Below are positions 50,677 through 63,032 of a stretch of DNA of 64,000 bases, piece by piece (within the stretch, counting starts at the first letter, position 1; each line of letters opens with the position of its first letter). Under the pieces are notes generated by a model that did no database searches, had not been told where the DNA came from, and saw only the letters and a program-made list of their open reading frames with translations. The translations under genes and the position numbers were made by a program. Source of the DNA: Neoarius graeffei (lineage: Eukaryota; Chordata; Actinopteri; Siluriformes; Ariidae); assembly GCF_027579695.1 (NCBI RefSeq), contig NC_083596.1, positions 51,064,400 to 51,128,399 of the forward strand, read 5' to 3'.

Positions 50677-51315
50677 ACACTGTTGAAGCAGGAACGGTGT
50701 AGCAGCACATGGTGTTTTCACACACACTGATATGAGCTTCTGCCATTGGAGAGACACTCTGTTAATGAACAACCGCTCCTTCATCATCCTCATCCTCCTG
50801 AAGGCCTTCGACTCATCTGCGTTTTACACACACACACACACCTTTTAAAAACACACACATGCACTTAAAAACACAAACTCATACACACACTAATACAGTC
50901 CTCTCACACACACACGTACTCCTGCAGTTGCAGTGGAGAATCTCAGAGATCCAGGCTGCAGCGTAATAAACCCTGTGATTGGTCGGCTCGTTAGTGAGCT
51001 CAGCAAACAGCTTCTCCAGCAGCTGATTAATAAATGAGTTTGAGTTGAGGATCTTCAGCAGTGGCAACCAGAAGCGAAGGAACTCCGCAGGAACACACGG
51101 GGCTAACACGTCCAACAGCTCCTCTGATTTTTTTTTTTTGGGGGGGGGAGAAGAGATATTTTCATAAGCTTTGCAATTAAGAGTTTGAGAGTGTGAGTGA
51201 GTGAGTGAGTGAGTGAGTGAGTGAGTACCTGATGGGTCGATGTTGAGGGATTCCAACTGATCCATTGTTGGGATCAGAAACCCGTCCTGCACTAACGTGT
51301 TGATCAATGCATCAC

Positions 51316-51372
<57 letters not shown>

Positions 51373-54300
51373 GTGAATATATAGTGGACATAAAAGTCTA
51401 CACACCCCGTTAAAATGATCAGTTTTTCTGATGTAAAAAAACAAGACCACAATAAATAATTTCAAAACTTTTCCCACCTTTAATGTGACCTATAACCTGT
51501 ACAATTCAATTGAAAAACAAACAAATCTGTCAGGGGGAAAAACATAAAAAAAAAAAATTGTACAATAAGCTGGTTGCATAAGTGTACACACCCTTAAACT
51601 GATACTTTATTGAAGCACCTTTTGATTTAATTACAGCATTCAGTCTTTTTGGGTTCACACCTGCCATCAATTAAAATGACTCTGATTAACCCCAAATAAA
51701 GTTCAGACATTTCCTCAGTCGCATCCTCCAGCAAAAGCCAGGGTTCACCGAGAGCTTACAAAGCGTCAACGGGATCTCATTGTTGAAAGGTATCAGTCAG
51801 GAGAAGGGGATAAAAACATTTCCATGCCATTAGATATACCATGGAGCACAGTGAAGACCGTCATCAAGAAGTGGAGAAAATATGTGAACTTTTTGGCCAC
51901 AATTCCAAAAGGTATGTTTGGCGCAAAAACACCACTGCACATCACCAAAAGAACCCCATACCCACGGTGAAGCATGGTGGTGGCAGCATCATGTTTTGGG
52001 GTTGTTATTCTTCAGCTGGAACAGGGGCTTTAGTCAAGGTGGAGGGAATTATCAACAGTTCTAAATACCAGTCAATTTTGGCCCAAAACCTTCAGGTGTC
52101 TGCTTGAAAGCTGAAGATGAATGTCATTTTTCAGCATGACAATGACCCCAAGCATACATCAAAATCAACAAAAGAATGGCTTCACCAGCAGAAAATTAAA
52201 AGTTTTGGAACGGCCCAGCCAGAGCCCAGACCTAAATCCAATTAAAAATCTGTGGGGTGACCTGAGCACAAGAGATGCCCTCGCCATCTGACCGATATGG
52301 AGCACTTTCGCAAGGAAGAGTCGACAAATATTGCCAAGTCTAGATGTGGCAGGCTGATAGACTCCGACCCAAAAATCTGAACGCTGTAATTTAATCAAAA
52401 GGTGCTTCAACAAAATATTAGTTTAATGGTGCGCACACTTATGCAACCAGCTTATTGTATGGTTTTTCCCCCTGACAGATTTGTTTGTTTTTCAATTGAA
52501 TTGCACAGGTTATAGGTCACATTAAAGGTGGGAAAAGTTTTGAAATTATTTAAAACGTGATCTTTTTTTTTAACATCAGAAAAAGCGATCATTTTAACAG
52601 GGTGTGTACACTTTTTACATGGGTGCAAGTATAAAATTTTCAAAACCTGAAAAGTCTGACAAGGTCAGCCGTGCATGGCGCAGCCACGCAGGGGGTTACA
52701 AAGGGAGGTGAGCCCCCCTTAGGGCTCGAAAAAAATTTTTTAATTACAAGTTAAAATGGTTGTCTCTCATGCAAACATTTATGATATTAATAGTTATATG
52801 ATTTGCATATTCACATCAAATGTTTTCATCTAAAATAATATTTCAAGTACAAGGCTTGATATTTCAAAACATCTAGCAACTACTAATTTAAATGTTGAAA
52901 CAACCATTTTTAATATGCTTTTGCTGTGATACCTTTTTTACAATATACACAGGAATAGTGGTGTTGATTTGGTCAAACAACGTGCTACGTGCGTGAAACA
53001 TGATCTCACACATGTAGAACACCGTGAAACAACGGGCTAGTCAGGACCGCTCATCGGTGAGCGGCGTATAAATTGAATGAGGTTTGTGGCGAAGACGAGA
53101 TGAAAAGATTTGTCTCGTGCAGAGACTGTACCGCGGTAACCCGGTAATACGCTCAGAGTAGAGTCAATGATTTTCCGTTTCAAAATCTGCCTTTTTCCGT
53201 TTTGGACAATGAAAAATTCCGTTTCAATTCCGTTTCACAATTTCAGTTCAAAATTGTTCTGTTTGGCTCCAATTTAGTAATTCTGGCTGGCATAATTTTA
53301 CTTGGGTTTCAAAGTATTGCATTTCTAGACACAAATGGTCCTTTGCATGATGAAGTCATTCATGAAAAAAAATAATAATAAAACAATTACACTGACAAAG
53401 CTGATAAATTGCATTAATAAAACAAATTAAAGTGGAATCACAGATTGAGACAACTCAAAATATTTTACTTGACCTACTGATAGATAAATCAAGAAACTAG
53501 GATCACCGTTAACTAAAAACCTCTCATATAGAATATATGCAATATAACAGCATAGATACTCAACAAAAATAAAAACTTTACACTCGTTTCAAAGTCAATA
53601 ATTTGAACATTTTGGAAAATAGGTTTGAAATAACGATTGTATTCAATTATCTTTTCATTAAAGATGCTATAGCATACAGATCATGTTTGTCATGGAATTG
53701 GTTCCACCGGAAATGCGACGACAATGTCTATGATCAAAAACTGCGAGTCACAACTTAATGAAATCATGTCAATATCGGGTGTGTCCTCCATGGGCGTTCA
53801 CAACTGCGATACAACGTCTCCTCATGGATTGGATGATGCGTCTGAACACAGCTTGGGGAATGCGCCGCCATATTTGTACCGACATGGCACCAAGCTCCTG
53901 CAAGTTCTGTGGAGGGTTCCTTACGGTCGGCCGTGGTGCCAGTTTGATGGAGACGTGTCTGGAGATTATGGATGGTCTGTCGACTGCATCCCATAACCCT
54001 CGCAACGTCAGTGACGGATGTTCCCGTATTCAGCATGCCAATGGTACGTTCACGCTGAATGTTTGACAGTCGTGGCATTGCAAATTAACGAATAATTAAC
54101 CATAAAACCTTGTTTTTCTGAGAGGACACTCTACTCTGCTACCGTGAGATCAATTGCACGTGTATCAATAGGTCACGTCACTTGTGTCACGTGGAAACGT
54201 GATTTTAGCGTGCAGTGCTCTCGCACGTGCTACGTAGGCCCGACCAGTAGAATGAATGTGTGACGTAATGCCCTTGACAATGCATTTAACCATAATCACA

Positions 54301-56668
54301 ACAAGAACTCTTTCAAGAAAAGTTTCTAAACACTATTTGAAAAATAATGAGTGTCAAGTTTTTATTTTTGCTGAGTATATAATCTCAATATAATATTGAG
54401 AGTACTGACAAATTAATAGGGATAAATTAATATTCAGTAATACTTACTGAGCCTGTAATGACAATACTCATAACTGACTGTTTAAAATATTACTCTATAT
54501 CCATCTTTTTTAGTCCACCACAAACTCATTAAACAATGTTTCCTAACAGAACACAGAACGCACTCTCAAACAGACGAGAATAGTTTAACTTTGATTGTAA
54601 TGACAGTCCTGAATATTCCTTGCAGATCAATCATTGCGAGCTCTCAGAGTTCCTAGAAACGCTGCTCGATATCGCCATTATGATCGAGCATCATAAGTTG
54701 TTTAGTGTTGGTCTCCGTGAGACTGAATCTTCTGTCATTTAGAAGATGTTTATACATGAAAAAGGAGCGCGCAACGTCCACACTCGCCACTGGCAACCAT
54801 ATGGCGTCCTTGGCCACCAGAGCATTCGTTTCTTTTTCGCGGTCGCCATTCTGATTGCGACGCGGGGAGTGAATCTGTAAACAAGCAGCTCGTTGGCTGG
54901 CTGGGTGTGCCACAAGCCAATCACAATCACCGACAAAGCTGCCTTAACCGGAAGGGCATGTCTGCTTGGGCGTTAGCGGCAGTTACGCAGAAGCCTTCTG
55001 CGGCAGTTACACTTTGACATGCGAGCAATGTTTCACTATAAAAATTCCGTAATTTCCGTCCATTTTCCGCGATTGCGGAAAATCATTGGCCCTATGAGAG
55101 TGAGACAATGAGAGGGCCACCCCTATACACCCCCCCCCCCCCCAAAAAAAAGATCTTAACGGATTTACACTGTTTGGAAAAATGACTTTTTCAGAACTGA
55201 AAAAAATGGAGCTTCTGGCACATGCCGGAAAACTTGCACCCATGTTTTTATCTCCACTGTAACTTTCAATATCATAATTTTAGATCATGAGGGAAATAAT
55301 GAACAGACACACACACACACACACACACACGACACCCCCTCCCCACACACCTGGCCTCGGAGTTGAGCTGCTGTATCTGTGCGAGGATCCAGCTGAGATC
55401 TGCGCTGGTGTTGAGCCATGAACTTGCCCCGCGATCTGCCCCTCGCTTTAACAAATCCTCAAACACCTGCAAACATCATCACAGCTGTTCTTCACACCGT
55501 TATTATTAATAATATGCTTATTAACCTCTCAAATGTCTGCAAATATCAGATGCTGTTAATAACTCATCAATAATGCATTAGTTACCAAATACAAATGATC
55601 TATTAAAGTCACAATTACTAACGTTTAACTTCACACAAACACTACAGCTATTAATAAGTGTAATAACATGTGTAGTAACTTATCACACTGTGTGAAGCAC
55701 TATTATAATTAGTTATTATTCGTAACCATGTTCATAAAATATTTAACATCTCACACCTACAGATCGTACAGATACTGACCAACATTAACACATCACCTTT
55801 GGGATTTTATTACATTTATCATCATTAGAGTTATTAAGAACATGTTTATTAACTTCTCATAAACCTGGAGATGTCATCATGGGTATTAATAATAACTGCA
55901 ACATTAAACACGAGCTCACTTTACAGAACGATACGTTTATTCACAATACTCTTACGATGATGTATGGTGATGAGGTGAATGGAGCTCAGAGGTAATGGAA
56001 ACGAATGACCAGCAGGTTCTCCCCGTTCTCTCCACATGTACTGAACAGATGTCAGGTTTTTATTACTGACGTATTTATTTGATTAAATATTTATGGAGAG
56101 TCATGACGTCTTATTTTATTTCCAGAAAACAAGCAAAGAACAAAGGTGCAAACTTCATGCATTGAACATTCAGTCCTGATGTTTCTGTCCTCGGAAGAAC
56201 GAGTGTGTGACTCACACACACACACACACACACTGACTGACTCACGCTTAACAAATGAACCTCATGAACCAGAATAAATGAATAAACTCTCTACCTGATT
56301 ACACAATCAGAATCAGTGCACATTTACACACGAAGATAATAAAACATCTCACAGAGGACATTTGGGACACAACCAAACGTGTGCAGTCCTCTTGGCATTT
56401 CAACAAATTAAATTTGACTTAGGATTTTTTCCCCCCCCAAACAAAAGGTCAGGCAGAGCGCAGTCACACAGCTCTGCGTGTGTTCATCGTTTTATAGTTA
56501 TAAAGGATTTTAAGGTTTTAATAATGAAGCTGTATGAAGTTTTATTTATTTATTTATTATGAATAAACACATTTCATTTTAAGTGACTGAAAATCTGATT
56601 TTTATGCATCACTGAGTTCAGCAGAAGTGTTTTAAATCAGCAGATTTATATGCTGCTGATCTATAACT

Positions 56669-56704
<36 letters not shown>

Positions 56705-59700
56705 CCCCCTCTAGTGGTGAGACAGAGAACTGTAGTGCACACTCCAGGGACTGATCTGAAAGTGTCTCTCTCACTCCCTTCACCCTCACAGTGGAGGGAA
56801 ATAATCAATCAATCTCAATCAACACTCAACCTTCTGTCTGCTTCTCATGATGTTATTGATCATGAAGAGGAGGACGTTCTGTCAGTCTTGTCCGTCTGAT
56901 AGTCCAGTACTCCCAATTTATCCATCTGCCCGCTCTGTCCCGTCAATCCATCCATCCATCCACCCTTCCCATTTGTCCGAGCGTTCAGCTTTCCCATCCT
57001 GTTCCCCGTCTATCTGACTGCCCTTTCAACTTCAACTATCCAGCCATTTCCTCTCCGTCACACCGTCCCATCCGTCTCACTACACCATCATGGTACGTCT
57101 GTCCCTCCCATACAGTGGTGCTCGAAAGTTTGTGAACCCTTTAGAATTGTCTATATTTCTGCATAAATATGACCTAAAACATCATCAGATTTTCACACAA
57201 GTCCTAAAAGTAGATAAAGAGAACCCAGTTAAACAAATGAGACAAAAATATTATACTCTGTCATTTATTATACTCTGTCAGGTAGATGGTGTTGACATTG
57301 AAAGAGTTTCGAATCATAAATTTCTTGGGGTAATAATAGATGATAGAATTACATGGAAATCACATATAAAATACATACTAATTATACTATCAAGAAGCAT
57401 ATCTGTGTTGAGTAAAGCTAAGCACGTCCTGGACTATAATTCACTCTGCATTCTTTACTGTTCCCTGGTTTTACTGTACTTAAATGACTGCTCAGTGGTG
57501 TGGGGAAATACGTACAGTGGTGCTTAAAAGTTTGTGAACCCTTTAGAATTTTCTATATTTCTGCAAAAATATGGCATAAAACATCCTCAGATTTTCACAC
57601 AAGTCCTAAAAGTAGATAAAGAGAACCCAGTTAAACAAATGAGACAAAAATATTATACTCCGTCATTTATTTATTGAGGAAAATGATCCAATATTACATA
57701 TCTGTGAGTGGCAAAAGTATGTGAACCTCTAGGATTAGCAGTTAATTTGAAGGTGAAATTAGAGTCAGGTGTTTTCAATCAATGGGATGACAATCAGGTG
57801 TGAGTGGGCTCCCTGTTTTATTTAAAGAACAGGGATCTATCCAAGTCTGATCTTCACAACACATGTTTGTGGAAGTGTATCATGGCACGAACAAAGGAGA
57901 TTTCTGAGGACCTCAGAAAAAGCGTTGTTGATGCTCATCAGGCTGGAAAAGGTTACAAAACCATCTCTAAAGAGTTTGGACTCCACCAATCCACAGTCAG
58001 ACAGATTGTGTACAAATAGAGGAAATTTGAGACCATTGTTATCCTCCCCAGGAGTGGTCGACCAACAAAGATCACTCCAAGAGCAAGGTGTGTAATAGTC
58101 GGCAAGGTCACAAATGACCCCAGGGTAACTTCTAAGCAACTGAAGGCCTCTCTCACATTGGCTAATGTTAATGTTCATGAGTCCACCATCAGGAGAACAC
58201 TGAACAACAAGGGTGTGAATGACAGGGTTGCAAGGAGAAAGCCACTGCTCTCCAAAAAGAACATTGCTGCTCGTCTGTAGTTTGCTAAAGATCAGGTGGA
58301 CAAGCCAGAAGGCTATTGGAAAAATGTTTTGTGGACGGATGAGGCCAAAATAGAACTTTTTGGTTTAAATGAGAAGCGTTGTGTTTGGAGAAAGGAAGAC
58401 ATTGCATTCCAGCATAAGAACCTTATCCCATCTGTGAAACATGGTGGTGGTAGTATCATGGTTTGGGCCTGTTTTGCTGCATCTGGGCCAAGACGGCTTG
58501 CCATCATTGATGGAACAATGAATTCTGAATTATACCAGCGAATTCTAAAGGAAAATGTCAGGACATCTGTCCATGAACTGAATCTCAAGAGAAGGTGGGT
58601 CATGCAGCAAGACAACGACCCTAAGCACACAAGTCGTTCTACCAAAGAATGGTTAAAGAAGAATAAAGTGAATGTTTTGGAATGGCCAAGTCAAAGTCCT
58701 GACCTTAATCCAATGGAAATGTTGTGGAAGGACCTGAAGTGAGCAGTTCATGTGAGGAAACCCACCAACATCCCAGAGTTGAAGCTGTTCTGTACGGAGG
58801 AACGGGCTAAAATTCCTCCAAGCCGGTGTGCAGGACTGATCAACAGTTACCGCAAACGTTTAGTTGCAGTTATTGCTGCACAAGGGGGTCACACCAGATA
58901 CTGAAAGCAAAGGGTCACATACTTTTGCCACTCACAGATATGTAATATTGGATCATTTTCCTCAATAAATAAATGACCAAGTGTAATATTTTTGTCTCAT
59001 TTGTTTAACTGGGTTCTCTTTATCTACTTTTAGGACTTGTGTGAAAATCTGATGTTTTAGGTCATATTTATGCAGAAATATAGAAAATTCTAAAGGGTTC
59101 ACAAACTTTCAAGCACCACTATACATCTGTCCCCGCTGCTCTGCCTACTTGTCTGCCCTTTTGACAGAATGATGAGGATGCAGCTCGTCTGCTCTGTGCT
59201 TCTGCAACCATCTCAGTCTTTGTGTCACTTTGTTGAGCAGATGAGAGCATCTTTCAAACGTTTGTGTGTGTGTGTGTGTGTGTTTACCTGGAACTGTTCT
59301 CGTTCGTAGGAGATAAGCAGCTCTCTCGCTCTCTCTGCACACAGAAATAAACATCAGAGGTTCCCAAGTGAACAATATCCGAGTCTCTCCTAATTACTGG
59401 TCAGTTTTTAATCCACTTCCTGTCTGCAGTCTGGACCAGTAATGTCTACACCCTCTCAAATTCATTCATTTCACGTTAACATTCACACAGTGTGTGTGTG
59501 TGTGGACTCACTGTGCCTCTGGATTTCTCTCTGTCTGTTCATCATTTCCTCCTCTTCCCTTCTCATCACCTCTTCTTCATCCTCCTCTTCCTCAGATGAA
59601 GAGCTCCAGTCTGAGAGGCTGCTGAGCTGCCGAGACCAGTACTGCTGCTGCAGCCAGTTTAACACAAACTCACACCCTGCAACACACACACACACACACA

Positions 59701-59754
59701 CAAAAATATATCTGACAAATGTGTATAGTGAAGTAGATTTAACATATGTGCGCT

Positions 59755-59793
<39 letters not shown>

Positions 59794-61124
59794 TGACCTT
59801 TGCGGCACCACTTGAGCGTGGGAAGTCTGCGGTGTGTGATATCGTGTCTCAGATTCACAATCCACTCTGGAATATTCATCTGTGTGAGAGAGAAACTGAA
59901 TCAGAGTCATAACCTGAATCAGTCTGAAGCAGTCGTGAAGACTGTGATTCAGAATCAAATTGCTCAGATTGGGCCGAATGAATGAGAAGTGGAGTTTCTG
60001 ATTCAGTTTTTTCATCAGATTCCCAGTCAGATTAGAATCAGAAGTGTTTGTGATTCAGACTTTGAGGCATATTCCCAATCAGATCCTGGCACACTCGGAA
60101 TCACAAACGGAGTTTCCGATTCATGATTCGACTCAGATTCCCAGTTCGACTCAGTATTAGAATCACAACGGGAATCACTTTTATTGTTCAAAACAAAATT
60201 CAAAAAAATTCATATGGAGGTTTCCTCACATTGAAAAATTCACAACATAAAAAAAAAAAAAACATGAAATAAAGATAAAAGTCCAACAAACAGTGTGGAT
60301 TTAATTTTAGCAGGTGATTTGTTCAAACTCCTGGGTTCCAGCTCCCAAAGTTCTAATTAATTATTTACATACAGATGGCAAATGTATTTAAATAAGGAGC
60401 ATCACACACAGTTAACCACACATGTATGTTATATGAAAAGTGTGTGTGTGTGTGTGGGGGGGGGGGGGGTAATAACACACTCACAGTGCTGGCGAGGCGT
60501 CGCAGGGGTTTGGCCACTCGGCCGTGCTTTCGCTCCAATATGAGATTCACAAACCTGAACGCAAAATAATGACATAAATAAAATGGATGAAAGAGTAACG
60601 TGACAGGATTAGCACTGTGGAATACCGTGATTGGCTAACATGGTGGATCAATGTCACGGAATATCGTGATGGAATAATGAGACGGAATAACATGGTTTCA
60701 TCACGTGATGGAATTGTGTGTCAGAATAATGTCATGGACTGTCGTAATACAGTAACGAATTGGAACTGCACGATGGAATAAAATAACATGTAGGAACTGC
60801 ATACAACAGCAGGATGGAGCCAGATGTTTATCACTCTGTCTTACTGAAATAATTCTGGGAATTTTGGAATGTTGTGGAGAGCGCGTCACTGGATTATGAC
60901 CACTGTGATGTGGATGTACAGTTAGTCCACACGTCTGAATGTTGTGTGACATCACTGTCATTTCAGGACAAAGAAAAAAAAAACCCACACGCACACACCT
61001 GGTGAGCGCCATGCCGTACAGCAGCACCAGATCATCTTGCTCCAGTTTCCCATTCCGGTCCAGAATTTGACAGCGCACCAGATTTGCCGTGCTCTCCACA
61101 GCAACCGGAGTACTGGGCCCAAAC
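49747..61124 (-). CDS. las1l: LAS1L, ribosome biogenesis endoribonuclease, twelve exons, 5' end beyond window
   Basis: Minus-strand exons: 61124-60999, 60554-60485, 59879-59798, 59676-59512, 59334-59288, 55466-55351, 51314-51229, 51123-50920, 50816-50681, 50573-50257, 50064-49929 and 49837-49747. Borders are GT/AG and phases consistent, giving 524 residues to the stop. The first visible exon opens after two bases of a codon, so the N-terminal exon or exons lie beyond 64000. The HEPN nuclease domain ([47 protein letters not shown]) keeps the R-x4-H active-site motif in exon 59879-59798. An acidic stretch ([12 protein letters not shown]), an armadillo-like middle and the conserved end ([18 protein letters not shown]) follow. 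LAS1L cuts ITS2 of pre-rRNA with the NOL9 kinase in the nucleolus/nucleoplasm and associates with PELP1, TEX10, WDR18 and SENP3. Introns are full of transposons. Confidence 0.94.
50637..50676. repeat. (GT)n beside las1l exon 9 donor
   Basis: A GT run starts only a few bases inside the intron after the exon ending at 50681. Another, (CA)n at 51318-51368, abuts the acceptor of exon 51314-51229. A (GAGT)n run at about 51195-51226 follows that exon's donor. Confidence 0.9.
51383..52617 (+). mobile_element. Tc1-like transposon (second family), internally deleted
   Basis: The left terminal repeat (agtctacacaccccgttaaa, then atcagtttttctgatgt) is mirrored on the right (acatcagaaaaagcgatc, then gggtgtgtacact). 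The body carries transposase pieces: an HTH remnant ending [10 protein letters not shown] fused directly to [14 protein letters not shown], then [10 protein letters not shown] and [15 protein letters not shown]. The join means the middle third is missing, and stops and shifts follow (stop after NLQVSA at 52105-52107). It lies in a las1l intron. The exact right end is blurred by the hAT that starts next to it. Confidence 0.85.
53559..54375 (-). mobile_element. Internally deleted Tc1/mariner element (MITE-like)
   Basis: Flanked by TA (53557-53558 and 54376-54377). Terminal repeats ctcaacaaaaataaaaactt (left) and the inverted ctcagcaaaaataaaaactt (right) match at 19 of 20. The minus strand encodes the HTH start [19 protein letters not shown] and [10 protein letters not shown] from 54078. 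In another frame the transposase end [11 protein letters not shown] appears at about 53769. The DDE core between them is deleted. Confidence 0.88.
54653..54913 (-). pseudogene. hAT transposase C-terminal (dimerisation) fragment
   Basis: The minus frame contains [30 protein letters not shown], and [14 protein letters not shown]. This is the P-x-S-x2-x-E-R-x-F-S type block of hAT C-terminal dimerisation domains, with A in place of the usual E before RSF. The catalytic core is absent. Confidence 0.7.
55467..57112. other. las1l intron, mostly unrecognised sequence
   Basis: AT-rich sequence with repeated ttaataa motifs (55500-55930), CA runs at 56214-56233 and 56673-56703, and a (CCAT)n-like stretch near 56948-56965. 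No gene or classified repeat is seen. Confidence 0.5.
57113..57280 (+). mobile_element. Isolated left end of the Tc1-like family of copies 1 and 2
   Basis: After TA (57111-57112), about 165 bases match the left terminal repeat of the neighbouring full copy nearly perfectly, then stop within tcatttatta. The rest of this element is missing and replaced by LINE sequence. Confidence 0.85.
57281..57511 (+). mobile_element. LINE reverse transcriptase C-terminal fragment
   Basis: The frame reads [29 protein letters not shown] and [15 protein letters not shown], the segment following the RT catalytic region in many non-LTR elements (compare [21 protein letters not shown]). The phrase tatactctgtca occurs on both sides of the junction with the Tc1 end (about 57254 and 57270), possibly an insertion duplication. 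Clade undetermined; only about 75 codons remain. Confidence 0.75.
57515..59121 (+). mobile_element. Full-length Tc1-like transposon, copy 2
   Basis: Inserted at TA (57513-57514 and 59122-59123). Same family as 15493-17103 and very similar to it over the whole length. About 1607 bp with long terminal inverted repeats. Lies in a las1l intron, antisense to the gene. Confidence 0.93.
57882..58904 (+). pseudogene. Tc1 transposase of copy 2, three nonsense codons
   Basis: The frame of 341 codons keeps its length from ATG at 57882 to TGA at 58902-58904. It has the HTH pair ([30 protein letters not shown]), an AT-hook-like GRPTK, and the DDE core ([45 protein letters not shown]). It ends in AAQGGHTRY. 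Three codons are nonsense: TAG at 58017-58019 (expected Trp), TAG at 58278-58280 (expected Gln) and TGA at 58740-58742 (expected Arg). All look like single substitutions, so the copy is young but inactive. Confidence 0.93.
59122..59287. other. Intron remainder with (GT)n
   Basis: Short sequence between the Tc1 element and the las1l exon at 59288-59334, with a GT run at about 59262-59282 just inside the donor side. Confidence 0.6.
59880..60484. other. las1l intron with degenerate gattcagaatcag-type repeat
   Basis: Between 59890 and 60175 phrases such as gattcagaatcaaat, ttctgattcag, cagattcccagt and gaatcacaa recur irregularly, a small degenerate minisatellite. A (GT)n plus (G)n tract stands at 60439-60469 near the next exon. 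Confidence 0.5.
60555..60998. other. las1l intron with ggaat/atgg-rich repeats
   Basis: Irregular recurrences of atggaata, acggaata and tcacgtgatggaat. No classified element. Confidence 0.4.
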
Positions 61125-61564
61125 CTACACACACACACACACACACACAAGTGAATACCGCTGCATACAGAATGTATAATACTGATTTAGTTCCCTAGCT
61201 AGTAAATTACAGTCCACTAGTTAAGGACACTTGATTTTTCACTCCCCTGTGACCCAGCTGCACAATAACGCACCCTATACTGTAGTGCACTAATATATTT
61301 TTATATACACACACACACACACACACACAAAACTGATGACTACAACCCTATGCAGTGCACTACATGACCCTTAATATGCCCTGCACCCTCTTAGAGTGCA
61401 CTACTCATGACATCATCTCTCTAATATTCTCTGCACCCAGTGCACTATATTACAGAAACAGCATGCGTTCATTTGTCCTGCACCCTGTGTAGTGCACTAG
61501 ATGATGCTGATCTTTGGGGACAGGAGCCTCTGTGTGAGAGACTGTCTGTCTGTCTATGTGCGTC

Positions 61565-61780
61565 TGTCTGTCTGTCTGTGTGTGTGAGAGAGAGTGTGAG
61601 AGTGTGTGTGAGTGAGAGAGAGAGTGTGTGTGAGTGAGAGAGAGAGAGAGTGTGTGTGAGTGAGAGAGAGAGTGTGTGTGAGTGAGAGAGAGAGTGTGTG
61701 TGAGTGAGAGAGAGTGTGTGTGTGAGTGAGAGAGAGTGTGTGAGAGTGAGTGTGTGTGAGAGTGAGAGAGTGTGTGTGAG
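61565..61780. repeat. (GAGT/GAGA)n-(GT)n compound simple repeat
   Basis: About 215 bases of gagagagagtgtgtgtgagt units with internal higher-order periodicity of about 26-30 bases. Confidence 0.95.
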
Positions 61781-61784
61781 TTAG

Positions 61785-61990
61785 GGTTGGGCGGTATCCA
61801 AATTTTGATACCTTTAAACTGTCTCTGTGTTTTCCCGGGGTATACGGTATTACCGAGAAAAAAATAATATTTTGTTTCGGCCTACTGTGTAACGTGCGCC
61901 TATGCCTCAAATGTACTATTTAAAAGCAGCATAGCGAATTGTGTGCACTGTGGTATGGATTAAGCAGCAAAGCGAATTTTGTGCATTAAG
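61785..61990. mobile_element. Left end of an outer DNA transposon (hAT-like)
   Basis: Starts ttagggttgggcggtatcca and carries a ggtatacggtattaccg palindrome, a phrase I associate with fish hAT-type termini. It is interrupted at 61991 by another hAT. Its right end is not found before 64000. Confidence 0.4.
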
Positions 61991-63032
61991 TAGGGTTGCC
62001 ACATCTGAGTTGTAAAAAACCGGGACACATCGGTCGGCGGCCGCGCCTGCGCGCACGTACGAGCGCGGGGGTTGAGGGCTGCGGACACGCACATCTACGA
62101 TGCCTTATGCCTTATGTGAATGTTCACGTTTAAAAATAAAACAGTTCAACTGGTGCAGTTAGGCGTTTAGTTAAATTTAATTTTGTCTTCTTAACCCTTA
62201 AATGGGCACTACCACAAATATTATTACAAAAAATAAGTTCATATAGGAATGATCTTATTTGGACGCCAATTTTTTTTAAACAAATATTTAATAGTAGGCT
62301 AACAGCCCCCTGAAGAGTCTCTCCTCCCATTCCGTTTCCAAATCAAAATAATACAAATATAATCAATATAATTTCTCTCAGTCTGCTTCGTTGTTGTTTT
62401 AGCCTTTTCTCTGGAGAACTGAACTTTAAAAGTTAGACTACCGTATCATACCAAATAGCCCTAATCCTTTGTTTTAATCACAAGAGAGAGGTGCTGTGTT
62501 ATTGGGACAACTGATTTATTCATTTCTCACGCCAGTGTTCAGGCATTCTTTTTTGATATATTTAATGATTTATTTAATGATTCATTTATTGATGAAATTG
62601 GCCCAGGCTTTAGAACCAGCCTTTATCAGAATCAGAACATAGGAAGTAGACAGCCAGCCTACTCGCGCACCGACCAAGGGAACTCTCACCTATTGTTTGG
62701 TATTACGGTATTCCAGTAGCTTTGATTTCGCGCGGCCGCCGTTGTATTGACCACGATCACCTAGCAACGGCGACTGGCTGCGTGCGCAAACATTCGGTGA
62801 GGCCACACAAGTAGCTGCCTACAATATGCCCGCTTACGTGAAAACTATTAATATGTTAAGTGGCTGCGAGAAACATTAATGATTTGTGTTTATTTCAATG
62901 GGGATAATGTGAGGAAGTAAAAAACCGGGACAAAACGTGTCCCGGGAAGGTTATTCCATTTTCCTGGACATTTTCCATTTTCCACAAAAAACCGGGACAA
63001 TCCCGGAAAAACCTGGACGTGTGGCAACACTA
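61991..63032. mobile_element. Non-autonomous hAT element with perfect target duplication
   Basis: Left end tagggttgccaca; right end, reverse-complemented, tagtgttgccaca. The octamer gcattaag flanks both sides (61983-61990 and 63033-63040). Subterminal aaaaaccgggaca motifs recur at both ends. About 1.04 kb, with no convincing transposase. Confidence 0.88.

Larger units (their letters stand above)
52618..55245 (-). mobile_element. hAT transposon remnant with nested Tc1-derived element
   Basis: Left end catgggtgcaagt and right end acttgcacccatg are perfect inverted copies. Near the right end the minus strand encodes a hAT dimerisation segment (see next entry). The remainder is AT-rich and non-coding, with ttccgtttcaaaattccg-like repeats. 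No clean 8-bp duplication is seen because the left end abuts a Tc1 terminus. Confidence 0.65.
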
